From assembly GCA_900542555.1 (NCBI GenBank), contig UQNU01000032.1:1-24474 (forward strand): a DNA stretch of 24,474 bases. Reading direction: 5' to 3'. The translations under genes and the position numbers were made by a program. A model generated the notes under the pieces. That model was not told where the DNA came from. It saw only the letters and a list, made by a program, of their open reading frames with translations, and ran no database searches. Each line of letters opens with the position of its first letter. The stretch's first letter is position 1. Positions 6,924 to 15,362 of this stretch are shown here, in pieces. The DNA is from an uncultured Collinsella sp. GTDB lineage: Bacteria; Actinomycetota; Coriobacteriia; Coriobacteriales; Coriobacteriaceae.

Positions 6924-7991
6924 CTATGCCTCGCACATGAGCTGCACGAGCTTTTGTTTGGTCATCTTTGCCTGCTCGTTGGCCATATTACGCTCATTTC
7001 TAAAGACCGCATTTGCAACAGTCTGCAAATCGGCATCCGAAATCTCGCCAAGGCCCAGCTCCTCAAGCGTCGTCGGCAGACCGACGCGTTGGCAAAACTC
7101 GAGCACCTGATCAAGCTCGGGCGCACGCTCCAGGCGCAGCTGCACCACCAGGCCAAACGCCACGGCCTCACCATGCATGGCCTTGCACTCGGGCAGAATC
7201 GTCAGGCCGTTGGCGATGGCATGGGCAAGTGCTAGGCCACCGCTCTCAAAGCCAACACCCGAGAGCAGAATATTGCACTCGATCAGGCGCTCAACCGCCG
7301 GCGATATACGACCCTTTTTGAGATCGCGCTTGGCAGCGACGCCGCACTCCATGAGTGTGTCATAGCAGGCACGAGCCGCAACCAAGGCCAAGTGCCCCGG
7401 CGCGCCACCGTGCTTGTTGACGCCGTGCGCCGCGGCGCACGAACGCGCCTCGAAGTACGTTGCCAGCGCATCGCCCATGCCAGCGACCGTCATACGCAGT
7501 GGGGCCGCCGCGACCACGTTGATATCGACCACGACCAGGTCCGGATTCTTCTCGAGCATCAAGTAGCGGTCGAACGACCCATCCTCGTGATACAGCACCG
7601 AAATCGCGCTGCACGGACCATCCATCGAAGCCGCCGTGGGACATACGCACAACGGCAACTCGGCATAAAACGCAACGGCCTTGGCGATATCGAGCATCTT
7701 GCCGCCGCCAATACCCACCACCATGTCGCAATACTCAGCCCGGGCTTCCTTAGCCATTTCAACAACGGCCTCTTCCGTACACGGACCGTTATAGATCTTA
7801 AAGAATGGCTCGCTTAGATCTTCGTCCAGAAATCCATCGACGATCTGCCTGCACAGCCGATCCTCGGTGCCCTGGTCAAACAAGACATAGGCAGCGCAGC
7901 CCAACCATGACAAATACCTGCCCTGGCGCGAGAGCTCGCCCGGCCCCTGAACATACCGACCGGGACCGCCATAAACCATGGGAAGCGCCAT
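6924..7991 (-). CDS. GldA-family zinc polyol dehydrogenase, diverged copy
   Basis: This belongs to the GldA branch of the iron/zinc-dependent alcohol dehydrogenases, which oxidise glycerol to dihydroxyacetone or act on related hydroxy-ketone pairs with NAD. The 355-residue product has the nucleotide-binding GGGKMLDIAKA at 95-105. Expected metal ligands are Asp174 (GMGDALATYFEA), His257 (LALAHAIANGLT) and His273 (AMHGEAVAFG). It is clearly related to the next gene upstream (shared PTAAS/PTIAS, SGMGDA-like and LLSG.GFES stretches). It differs strongly in the N-terminal third and lacks one residue in the last metal loop. Substrate may therefore differ from glycerol. GAAAGGGCGG precedes the ATG. 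A terminator and a palindromic repeat separate it from the paralogue, suggesting its own promoter, though I could not pick one. Confidence 0.88.
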   Translation of the reverse strand: MALPMVYGGPGRYVQGPGELSRQGRYLSWLGCAAYVLFDQGTEDRLCRQIVDGFLDEDLSEPFFKIYNGPCTEEAVVEMAKEARAEYCDMVVGIGGGKMLDIAKAVAFYAELPLCVCPTAASMDGPCSAISVLYHEDGSFDRYLMLEKNPDLVVVDINVVAAAPLRMTVAGMGDALATYFEARSCAAAHGVNKHGGAPGHLALVAARACYDTLMECGVAAKRDLKKGRISPAVERLIECNILLSGVGFESGGLALAHAIANGLTILPECKAMHGEAVAFGLVVQLRLERAPELDQVLEFCQRVGLPTTLEELGLGEISDADLQTVANAVFRNERNMANEQAKMTKQKLVQLMCEA

Positions 7992-8022
7992 ACGAGAATC
8001 CGCCCTTTCATCAACAACAATT

Positions 8023-8051
8023 GGTGCAAAGCAACCTGACCCCTTTGCACC
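8023..8051 (-). repeat. Palindromic repeat unit with GGGGTCAGG core
   Basis: Nine-base perfect arms GGTGCAAAG (8023-8031) and CTTTGCACC (8043-8051) enclose 11 bases. Read on the minus strand the core is CAAAGGGGTCAGG, nearly the same as CAAAGGGGACAGG inside the hairpin at 15363-15395. The sharing of the loop as well as the stem suggests a dispersed repetitive extragenic palindrome rather than two chance hairpins. Confidence 0.6.
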
Positions 8052-8056
8052 ATAGC

Positions 8057-8090
8057 AAAAAGGGGCAAAGCCATCTGCTGGCTTTGCCCC
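8057..8090 (-). terminator. Rho-independent terminator after the second gldA
   Basis: Twelve-base perfect arms (GGGGCAAAGCCA at 8062-8073 and its complement at 8079-8090) enclose the loop TCTGC. On the minus strand they are followed by five T. It lies 15 bases after the stop of the gene at 8105-9205 and should separate it from the downstream paralogue. Confidence 0.9.
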
Positions 8091-8104
8091 TTCCTTAGCT
8101 TGAT

Positions 8105-9205
8105 TTACTCATCCATGAGATAGTAGTGGCCCAGCGCGTCGGCACCCAGGATGGCGTTTGCGACCATCTCGGGCGTCACCTCAAAGGGCATGTTGCACAT
8201 GGTGTCCTCGGGCGCGCACGCGGCCTCGGCAACGACCATGGCCTTCTCGCGCGTAACCTCGGCAACGCCCAGCTCCTTCATCGTGACCGGCAGGCCCAGC
8301 TCAATGCAGAAGCCCAAGACTTCCTCAAGCTTCTCAGTCGGAGCATCCTCGAGTACCAGCTGGACGATAGTGCCAAAGGCGACCTTCTCGCCGTGATACA
8401 TGCTGTGGCACTCGGGCAGCATCGTCAGGCCATTGTGGATGGCATGAGCAGCAGCGAGGCCCGAGCTCTCAAAGCCAATGCCCGAAAGCAGCGTGTTGGC
8501 CTCAATGATGTGCTCGACGGCAGGCGTGAGCGCACCCTTCTCCAGCGCAACCTTGGCCTTGACGCCATCGGCCATAAGCGTCTCGTAGCAGAGCTTGGCG
8601 AGCGCCAGGCCGGCCATTCCGCCTTTGCCGCCGGCGCAAGTACCACCGTCGGCATCATGCGTCGCCTGGGCCTCAAAGTAGGTTGCGAGCGCATCGCCCA
8701 TACCGGAAACCGTCAGGCGCACCGGGCTCGCCGCGATAACCGTCGTATCCATCAGGACAATGTTGGGGTTTGCCTTAAGGAAGAGGTACTTGTCGAACTG
8801 GCCGTCATCGGTATAAAGCACCGAAAGCGCCGAACACGGGGCATCGGTCGAAGCAATGGTGGGGCAAATGATAACCGGGGACTCCAGGTAATAGGCGACG
8901 GCCTTCGCGGTGTCGAGGATCTTGCCGCCACCGACGCCGACGATGATGTCGCAACCGTTGTCACGGGCGAGCGCAACCAGGCGATCGACCTCGCCCTTGG
9001 AGCACTCGCCGTTAAAGCCCTCAAACAGCAGCTCAGCCTTGGCCTCGGCAAAGCCGCCCTCGATCTTGGCACCGACGCGCTTCTTGCCCGAAGGCGTCAC
9101 GATGACGAGGGCCTTAGCGCCGAGCGGCTCAACGTAAGAGCCGAGCTTGGCGAGCTCGTCCGGACCCTGGATGTACTTGCTGGGGCTATTGAAAATTGCA
9201 GCCAT
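8105..9205 (-). CDS. gldA: Glycerol dehydrogenase (GldA family)
   Basis: It probably interconverts glycerol and dihydroxyacetone with NAD, although many GldA homologues reduce other hydroxyketones. The 366-residue product matches the usual family length (about 367). The NAD-binding GGGKILDTAKAVAYY starts near 92. The three zinc ligands are where the family has them: Asp171 (GMGDALATYFEA), His254 (AAAHAIHNGLT) and His271 (SMYHGEKVAFG). The substrate-pocket segment PTIASTDAPCSALSV near 115-129 is typical. GGGAT lies before the ATG at 9205. Terminators on both sides (9222-9266 and 8057-8090) imply a single-gene transcript. No dihydroxyacetone kinase gene is in the window. Confidence 0.93.
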   Translation of the reverse strand: MAAIFNSPSKYIQGPDELAKLGSYVEPLGAKALVIVTPSGKKRVGAKIEGGFAEAKAELLFEGFNGECSKGEVDRLVALARDNGCDIIVGVGGGKILDTAKAVAYYLESPVIICPTIASTDAPCSALSVLYTDDGQFDKYLFLKANPNIVLMDTTVIAASPVRLTVSGMGDALATYFEAQATHDADGGTCAGGKGGMAGLALAKLCYETLMADGVKAKVALEKGALTPAVEHIIEANTLLSGIGFESSGLAAAHAIHNGLTMLPECHSMYHGEKVAFGTIVQLVLEDAPTEKLEEVLGFCIELGLPVTMKELGVAEVTREKAMVVAEAACAPEDTMCNMPFEVTPEMVANAILGADALGHYYLMDE

Positions 9206-9221
9206 AACTATCCCATTCTCT

Positions 9222-9266
9222 AAAAGAAAAAAGAAAGGGGCTCCGTACGGATACGTGCGGAGCCCC
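9222..9266 (-). terminator. Rho-independent terminator after the iron alcohol dehydrogenase
   Basis: GGGGCTCCG at 9237-9245 pairs with CGGAGCCCC at 9258-9266. Three further pairs bring the stem to 12. On the minus strand a tract of mixed T and C (complement of 9222-9236) follows. It lies 22 bases after the dehydrogenase stop. Confidence 0.9.
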
Positions 9267-9288
9267 TCGTTACGATAACAAGAGTCGA

Positions 9289-10512
9289 TTAGAAATCGAT
9301 GTCGGTGTCGTAGTAGCAGGCCTTGAGGATCTTCTCGAAGTCGGCAGCCTTGGTCTCACGCGGGTTCTCCGGCGTGCAGGCGTCCTGCTCGGCGTTCGCG
9401 GCGATCTCGGGCAGCTTGGCGAGGAACTCCTCCTCGGAAACCATCTGCGGGTTCTCGGCGTCGACCTTCACGCCACCATTCGCGTAATCCTTGATGGACT
9501 GCGGAATGTTGAGCTGGTCGTTGAGGTCGCGGATCTTCTGGACGAGCGCAGCGATGAGCTCCTCGTTGGTCTCGCCGGGAAGGTGCAGGATCTCCTTGGC
9601 CACGTATGCATAACGCTCGGCAGCACGCGGGTCCTTGGAGTTCCACTGGATGACCTTGCCCAGGTACATGGCGTTAGCAGCACCGTGGATGATGTGACCG
9701 TTCTCAAAGGCTGCACCGGTCTTGTGAGCCATGGAGTGAACGATGCCGAGCAGGCCCGAGGAGAAGGCGATACCGGCGATGCACTGAGCCTCGTGCATGT
9801 GCTGACGGGCCTCATGGTCGCCAGCATAGGACTTGGGCAGCCACTCAACGATCTCGCGGATGCCGTGCAGAGCGTTGGCGTCGGTGAACATAGAGGCGCA
9901 GGTGGAAACGTAGGCCTCCATGCAGTGGGTCAGAGCGTCCATGCCGGTATGAGCGCACAGCTTGGCGGGCATGGTGTAGGTGAGCTCGGGGTCGACGATG
10001 GCGACATCAGGAGTGATGTTGAAGTCGGCCAGCGGGTACTTGATGCCCTTGGCGTAGTCGGTGATGACGGAGAAGGCAGTGACCTCGGTAGCGGTGCCGG
10101 AGGTAGAGGAGATGGCGCAGAAGTGAGCCTTCTGACGCAGCTCGGGGAAGCTGAACGGCTGGATGATGTTATCGAAGGACTCCTCGGGATACTCGTAGAA
10201 GACCCACATGGCCTTAGCGGCATCGATGGGCGAGCCGCCGCCGATGGCGATAATCCAGTCGGGCTCGAACTCGCGCATGGCCTCGGCGCCCTTCATGACC
10301 GTCTCGATGGACGGGTCGGACTCGACGCCCTCGAACAGCTTGACCTCGAAACCGCCTTCCTTAAGGTCGGCCTCAACGTCCTGCAGGAACCCGCCGCGGC
10401 GCATAGAGCTGCCGCCAGAAACGATGATGGCCTTCTTGCCCTTGAGGTTCTTCACCTCGTGGCGAGCGCCCTCACCAAAGTACAGATCGCGAGGATTGGT
10501 AAAACGTCCCAT
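9289..10512 (-). CDS. Iron-containing alcohol dehydrogenase
   Basis: This is a group III metal-dependent alcohol dehydrogenase of 407 residues, likely reducing an aldehyde to an alcohol with NAD(P)H as a fermentative electron sink. The cofactor-binding motif GGGSPIDAAKAMW is at 91-103. Predicted iron ligands are Asp192 and His196 (TGMDALTHCMEAYVST), His263 (GIVHSMAHKTGA) and His276 (NGHIIHGAAN). The N-terminal FTNPRDLYFGEGA and the pattern overall resemble the dehydrogenase half of AdhE and butanol or 1,3-propanediol dehydrogenases; I cannot settle the substrate. The ATG at 10512 has AGGAGG seven bases before it; an upstream in-frame start has no such site. It is the first of three same-strand dehydrogenase genes, each apparently its own unit, and follows a long control region. 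Confidence 0.93.
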   Translation of the reverse strand: MGRFTNPRDLYFGEGARHEVKNLKGKKAIIVSGGSSMRRGGFLQDVEADLKEGGFEVKLFEGVESDPSIETVMKGAEAMREFEPDWIIAIGGGSPIDAAKAMWVFYEYPEESFDNIIQPFSFPELRQKAHFCAISSTSGTATEVTAFSVITDYAKGIKYPLADFNITPDVAIVDPELTYTMPAKLCAHTGMDALTHCMEAYVSTCASMFTDANALHGIREIVEWLPKSYAGDHEARQHMHEAQCIAGIAFSSGLLGIVHSMAHKTGAAFENGHIIHGAANAMYLGKVIQWNSKDPRAAERYAYVAKEILHLPGETNEELIAALVQKIRDLNDQLNIPQSIKDYANGGVKVDAENPQMVSEEEFLAKLPEIAANAEQDACTPENPRETKAADFEKILKACYYDTDIDF

Positions 10513-11012
10513 ACTGTGCCTCCTAAACAAGCCCCTCTTAGACTTGCGTATATAACGGAGCACCCAATTGGCTCCGTTAGGACCGGTTTGCGCGTTGCCG
10601 GCGATGGCAATGCACGATGTCTGAACGTCTCAACGCTCAGACAAACACTATTTTACCGTTCTGGTTGGTCAGTTATTCACCTAAAGCCGACAATGATGAA
10701 ACGTTTTTTCTATCCCTGAAGACCCTTGTGGGGCATTCATACTCCCAAGCTGGGCAAACGTTTTATCAGGGTTGACCACATATCCCGGGCGGGGCTGTGC
10801 CTCTCCAAAATGTGCCCCGTTCGCCGCCAAAAATCGACCGTTTACGGCACTGTGATACCACTCGGTCGTCCAAGGTGCCGACATTTGTGCGACATCCGTC
10901 TTCGTGGTGCAAAGGTGCAAGTCCAAGTGCGGCACCCCCGGTGTGCCACATGCGGGTAAACTAGAACTATATATAGAGACATTTGAACCCTAACCGCAGC
11001 AAAGGAGGCCCC
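10513..11012. other. Long intergenic region between divergent alcohol dehydrogenase and TPR-like operon
   Basis: This stretch of about 500 bases has no credible gene. It contains several short symmetric motifs. AACGGAGC/GCTCCGTT lies at 10554-10561 and 10571-10578, in the dehydrogenase leader. TCTGAACGT/ACGCTCAGA lies at 10620-10641. Two AAACGTTT octamers lie at 10699-10706 and 10756-10763, and CGACCG/CGGTCG at 10835-10868. A minus-strand TAAAAT at 10650-10655 is a possible -10 for the dehydrogenase. For the rightward operon, TAAACT and TATATA occur about 40-60 bases before the start. The density of inverted motifs suggests regulated promoters on both sides. Confidence 0.45.
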
Positions 11013-12089
11013 ATGGCATTCGACCCCATTCAAGAGGATTGCCATCGCCTCGTTCTTGAGGCCTTGCGCCGCGACAATATCCCGCTCACCGACGCTGCCG
11101 CCGTAGAGCGTCTGATGGAACAATTCACCCGCAACCCCGCACCGCTCATCGTGCACGACCGCGACCGCGCCGGGCATCTGATTGCCAAGGTGGTCGAGGC
11201 TGTCGACTACCGCATTCCCTTTATCCCCGACGATACCCAGGCAGAGCAAGAAGAAGCCGCAGCCGAGAACATGCTCCGCGAGGCGGCCGCACTCGATCCG
11301 GCCAACTGGGATGCCCAGCGCATGCTGACGGCACTCACCGCCGAATCCAACGAGGAATACGTGCAGTATCTGGTGTCCAAGTGCGACGAGGTGGAGCACG
11401 ATCTGGCGCTCAAGATCGCCTCGGCGCAGGACCCCTACGAGCGCGAGGCCGCAGGCGACCTTATGCGCCGCCCCTACCTGCGCTGGCTTGCCGCCTTGGC
11501 ATCGCGTTCGCTCATTAGCGGACGCTACCGCATGTCGCTCGAAGCCGCGAATCGCAGCTTGGACTTTGCGCCCAACGACCCCGCTGGTGTCCGCCACACC
11601 GCGATGCTCGCCATGGCAAAGCTCGAATACCCCGCCGAGGAGCTCAAGCGCTTTCGCTCCGCTCACTCCGTGCCGTACCTCGCGAATACCCCGCTGCGCC
11701 GCCGCCCCAAAGATGCGGAGCGTGACTTGGACCCGTGGACGCTCATCGCGCTGATGAGCGCTGCCTGGCGCGAGCTGGACTACGAGGGTGCCGAACACTA
11801 CCTGCGTATCCTTGTGCGTTCGTGCCCGCACGCAGCCGAGGCGCTCTACTTCCAAACCGAGTTTCCCGATGGCGTCTATGCCCGCGTCAATGTGAGTGTG
11901 GGTTCCACCGACGAGCTTGTCCTTGCGCTGTCCGAGGCGACGCCGGTACTGCAGGAGGGCCTGGGCGCCCCCGACAACGCCAGCTTTGCCGCCTGGGTCG
12001 CCACCAACGATATTGTGCGTTCCCAAATCGATGAGCGCATCCTGCGGGCGGCCGAGCAGGGTTTGCCGTTTAAGGGAGGAGACCTCTAA
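11013..12089 (+). CDS. TPR-like helical protein of unknown function, first of a pair
   Basis: I do not recognise a named family. The 358-residue product is predicted almost wholly helical and soluble, with acidic surfaces and no signal or membrane segment. A tetratricopeptide-like helix pair begins at RYR171 and runs through an Ala-rich helix to the MLAMAKLE stretch near 198-205. A second such unit is near residues 86-110 (LREAAALDPANWDAQRML). The ATG at 11013 has AAAGGAGG five bases upstream. The stop overlaps the next start by one base. The two products share the same helical pattern, and the murT-gatD fusion follows 45 bases after the second. A scaffold or regulator for peptidoglycan amidation is possible but is only inferred from position. 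Confidence 0.75.
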   Translation: MAFDPIQEDCHRLVLEALRRDNIPLTDAAAVERLMEQFTRNPAPLIVHDRDRAGHLIAKVVEAVDYRIPFIPDDTQAEQEEAAAENMLREAAALDPANWDAQRMLTALTAESNEEYVQYLVSKCDEVEHDLALKIASAQDPYEREAAGDLMRRPYLRWLAALASRSLISGRYRMSLEAANRSLDFAPNDPAGVRHTAMLAMAKLEYPAEELKRFRSAHSVPYLANTPLRRRPKDAERDLDPWTLIALMSAAWRELDYEGAEHYLRILVRSCPHAAEALYFQTEFPDGVYARVNVSVGSTDELVLALSEATPVLQEGLGAPDNASFAAWVATNDIVRSQIDERILRAAEQGLPFKGGDL

Positions 12090-13132
12090 TGGATCCGAGC
12101 GTCTACATCCCCGCCTACCTGGAGCGCACCTATCTGGCGTCGCACCCCGAGCTCACCGATGCAGCACGCGAGCTTGTCCATAACGACGTGAACGTCAACC
12201 CTCATAAGTATGCGCAGTCCGAGCATGCCCAGGCGCTGCTGTCCTACGCCGGTGTTCATCGCCACCTGCTCGACGAGCTCCATCGCATCGAGGACATGGG
12301 CAGCGACGAGGAGTTTGAGCAGACGCGCAACCGCCTGTTCGACGACATGCGCGATGAGCTGCTCAAGATCGTCCGCATCGATGCGTATGTCCTCGATGCC
12401 CAGCTGCTCGCCATCATCCTGGCCGACACGCCCGTTGACGCCTGCCTGGGCGACCTGATGAAGCTCGAGGCGACCACGGCCGATTACCTGCAGCAAAGCG
12501 TGCCCGGGTTCGATATGGAGGCCCCACACTACTGGGCCAATAATGTTTTGGCCGACGGTGTCACCGCAGCAGACCTTACCGTGAGCGAGCCGGCTCTTAT
12601 TGGGTGGCTTCACACACTCGAGGCCATCTCGCAGCTGTGCATGGCGAGTGCCCGCTACCGCGCTGCTGCCAACTACGCCCGCCACGTCCTTAAGGCAGAA
12701 GGCTATCCCACCCAAGCTGCCGGCACCGTGTTGCTCGCCCTCGCTCGCCTGGAAGACCAGGACGGCTTTTTCGCCCTAGCGCACCAGCTCGAGGAACAGG
12801 TGGGAGCCGATGCACTCGAGAACTCTCCTTGGTACCTACTCGCCCGCACGATTCTGCTGTTCAAAACAAACAAGATGCGCCCGGCGAAACGCGCGCTGCG
12901 TGAGTTTGCCAACCGCTGCGAGGGCGGCGCGTTTTTCTTACTGAACCCCATGTACCAGACACCGTACCTTCCCTGCCGGCCCGAGCCACGCGATCCCTGG
13001 GACCTTTCGCACCAGGCCGTTTGGGAAGCGGACGGCATCATCTCGGATACCCCCGACTTTGCCCCCTGGGCCAATGCCTGCGAAGACGTTTCGCAGCTTG
13101 CCCAGGAGTTTGCGCGCCGCTACGGCTTTTAA
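12089..13132 (+). CDS. TPR-like helical protein of unknown function, second of a pair
   Basis: The 347-residue helical product resembles its upstream neighbour. RYR189 opens an Ala-rich helix, then P207, AG and LLALARLE, the same spacing as RYR171...P190...AG...MLAMAKLE in the first protein. The middle segment YVLDAQLLAIILADTP parallels NWDAQRMLTALTAES. The two are therefore probably an ancient tandem duplication now well diverged. GGAGGA at 12075-12080 and a TAATG overlap mean its translation is coupled to the first gene. The C-terminal 80 residues contain a Pro/Tyr/Trp-rich segment (NPMYQTPYLP, DPWDL) that breaks the helical pattern. There is no signal, membrane segment or catalytic motif. 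The function is unknown. Confidence 0.75.
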   Translation: MDPSVYIPAYLERTYLASHPELTDAARELVHNDVNVNPHKYAQSEHAQALLSYAGVHRHLLDELHRIEDMGSDEEFEQTRNRLFDDMRDELLKIVRIDAYVLDAQLLAIILADTPVDACLGDLMKLEATTADYLQQSVPGFDMEAPHYWANNVLADGVTAADLTVSEPALIGWLHTLEAISQLCMASARYRAAANYARHVLKAEGYPTQAAGTVLLALARLEDQDGFFALAHQLEEQVGADALENSPWYLLARTILLFKTNKMRPAKRALREFANRCEGGAFFLLNPMYQTPYLPCRPEPRDPWDLSHQAVWEADGIISDTPDFAPWANACEDVSQLAQEFARRYGF

Positions 13133-13177
13133 CGGCGCAAACGCCACGACCATGTCATTCACGTTAGGAACGGCTTC

Positions 13178-15355
13178 ATGAATCTCCGCTCATCTCTTGC
13201 CTGCACCTCGAGCGATATCGCCCGCTGGGGGCTGCGCTCCGTCCTTAAGCGCCAGGGCGGCGTACTCCCCGGCCGCATCGCCATGAAGATCGACCCCGAG
13301 CTGCTGAGCGACCTCGCCGGCCTTGTCGACCGCAGCGTGGTGATCACCGGTACTAATGGCAAGACCACCACCTCCAACCTCATCGCCGACGCCGTTGCCG
13401 CCAGCGGCGCCACCGTGGTGTGCAACCGCGCCGGCAACAACATGGAGCCGGGCGTGGTGGGCGCACTGCTCGAGGCCCGCGGCGGCCTTAAGCACACTGC
13501 CAGCGGCAAGCGCGTGGGCGTTTTTGAGTGCGATGAGCTCTACACCGTGCGCGTCCTGCCCAAGCTCAAGCCGACGTACTTCGTGCTGCTCAACCTGTTC
13601 CGCGACCAGCTAGACCGCTACGGCGAGATCGACCATACCCAAGACGTCATTGCCCATGCGTTGGAGCTCTCTCCGGCAACAACGCTCATCTACAACGCAG
13701 ACGACCCGCTGTGTGCCGCGATCGCCGCACGCGTTCCCAATGCAAGCATCGCCTTTGGCATCGACGGCGCCACCAACACCGAGTCCGACCGTATTAGCGA
13801 CTCGCGCTTTTGCTCACAGTGCAACGCGCCGCTGGAGTATGACTACGTGCAATACGGCCAGCTCGGCGCCTACCATTGCCCCTCGTGCGGCTGGGCCCGC
13901 CCTGCGCTTGTCCGTCGGGTGACGGGCGTGGAGCTCGGCTGTGACGGCTACGGCTTTGACCTGGTCTTTGGATCTGCGCCCGACGCGGCTGCCGTACACA
14001 TCGCCACACGCTACAACGGTCTGTACATGGTCTATAACGTTGCCGCTGCATTCTTTGCCGCACATGAGTTGGGCGTGGACCCGGCGCATCTGCAGCCCAC
14101 GCTCGATGCCTACGTCCCCGCCGGCGGACGTATGGGCCGCTGGGATATCGCCGGCCGCACCGTCGAGGCCAACCTGGCCAAGAATCCCGTAGGCTTCGAT
14201 CGACAAATCCAGTCCATCAAGACGGCAGGCGGCAGACTCTGCGCTTTCTTCCTCAACGACAACGACGCCGACGGACACGATGTATCGTGGATCTACGACG
14301 TCGACTTTGAGCGCATCGCTGACACGCCGGGTCTTGTCGCCTTTGCCGGAGGCACGCGTGCGCACGACATGCAGGTGCGTCTCAAGTACGCCGGCATCGA
14401 TGCCGCGATTATCTCGGACGTCGCACAGGCAATTGGCGCCGTGGCAGACGAGGCCGCCGATGACACCTTCTACGCCGTCGCCAACTACACGGCCTTCCCG
14501 CCGCTGGTCAAGGAGCTCGACGGACTGAAGGGCACCACCGCCGACGCAGTTGCCGGGCGCGCCGTGGCCCGTGCCGACGGCAACACCATCCCTTCCGCCG
14601 TCGCGCCGGTCGAGCTTTCGCGCCCGCTGCGCATCGTCTACCTGTATCCCGATGCCCTCAACCTCTATGGCGACGGCGGCAACGTCATCGCCCTCGAGCG
14701 CCGCTGCGCCTGGCGTGGCATTCCCGTGCGCGTGGACGAGGTCCGTATGGGTGAGACGCTCGATCTCACCGACGCCGACATCGTCATGATGGGCGGTGGC
14801 TCCGACCGCGACCAGCTGGCGGTTGCACATGAACTGCTCGCTCAAAAAGACAAGGTCGCATCCTATGTTGAGGACGGCGGTTCGCTGCTTGCCATCTGTG
14901 GCAGCTATCAGCTGCTCGGCCGTTCGTACTATATGGGTGAGAATCGCATTGAGGGTCTGGGGGTCATTGCCGCCGAAACCGTACGCGGCTCCGACCGCCT
15001 AATCGGCAACGTAGCCGTCAAAACCGATCTGGCACCCGAGCCCTTTGTGGGATTTGAGAACCACGGCGGCCGCACCCTGCTCGATGCAGAGGCCACGCCA
15101 CTCGGAACGTCCGTCGTCACGGGCACCGGCAACAACGGCGATGATGGTCTTGAGGGACTCATCTACAAGGGCGTCATCGGCACGTACCTGCACGGACCGG
15201 CACTGCCCAAGAACCCCGAACTCGCCGACTGGCTCATTACCCACGCCCTCGAGCGGCGTGGCGACGCGCAGGCCACAGCCCTGCTGCCGCTCAAGCCCCT
15301 CGACGACACCTACGAGCGCGCCGCCCACGACGCAGCCATGAAGCTCCTCCCCTAG
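13178..15355 (+). CDS. murT-gatD: Fused lipid II isoglutaminyl synthase MurT-GatD
   Basis: The 725-residue protein joins both subunits of the enzyme that amidates the alpha-carboxyl of D-glutamate in lipid II. Residues 1-450 are MurT: a Mur ligase ATP site GTNGKTT with Lys62, a Cys4 zinc ribbon (C212, C215, C234, C237) as in known MurT proteins, and the DUF1727 C-terminal domain (RMGRWDIAGRTVEANLAKNPVGF). After a linker rich in Ala, Asp and Val (about 455-482) comes GatD, a CobB/CobQ-type glutaminase. It begins PLRIVYLYPDALNLYGDGGN and has nucleophile Cys574 in LAICGSYQLLG and His672 in GTYLHGP. In Staphylococcus and Streptococcus these are two genes. All catalytic residues I can check are kept. 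AGGAA precedes the ATG. The gene ends in the terminator at 15363. Confidence 0.93.
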   Translation: MNLRSSLACTSSDIARWGLRSVLKRQGGVLPGRIAMKIDPELLSDLAGLVDRSVVITGTNGKTTTSNLIADAVAASGATVVCNRAGNNMEPGVVGALLEARGGLKHTASGKRVGVFECDELYTVRVLPKLKPTYFVLLNLFRDQLDRYGEIDHTQDVIAHALELSPATTLIYNADDPLCAAIAARVPNASIAFGIDGATNTESDRISDSRFCSQCNAPLEYDYVQYGQLGAYHCPSCGWARPALVRRVTGVELGCDGYGFDLVFGSAPDAAAVHIATRYNGLYMVYNVAAAFFAAHELGVDPAHLQPTLDAYVPAGGRMGRWDIAGRTVEANLAKNPVGFDRQIQSIKTAGGRLCAFFLNDNDADGHDVSWIYDVDFERIADTPGLVAFAGGTRAHDMQVRLKYAGIDAAIISDVAQAIGAVADEAADDTFYAVANYTAFPPLVKELDGLKGTTADAVAGRAVARADGNTIPSAVAPVELSRPLRIVYLYPDALNLYGDGGNVIALERRCAWRGIPVRVDEVRMGETLDLTDADIVMMGGGSDRDQLAVAHELLAQKDKVASYVEDGGSLLAICGSYQLLGRSYYMGENRIEGLGVIAAETVRGSDRLIGNVAVKTDLAPEPFVGFENHGGRTLLDAEATPLGTSVVTGTGNNGDDGLEGLIYKGVIGTYLHGPALPKNPELADWLITHALERRGDAQATALLPLKPLDDTYERAAHDAAMKLLP

Positions 15356-15362
15356 CACCCCA

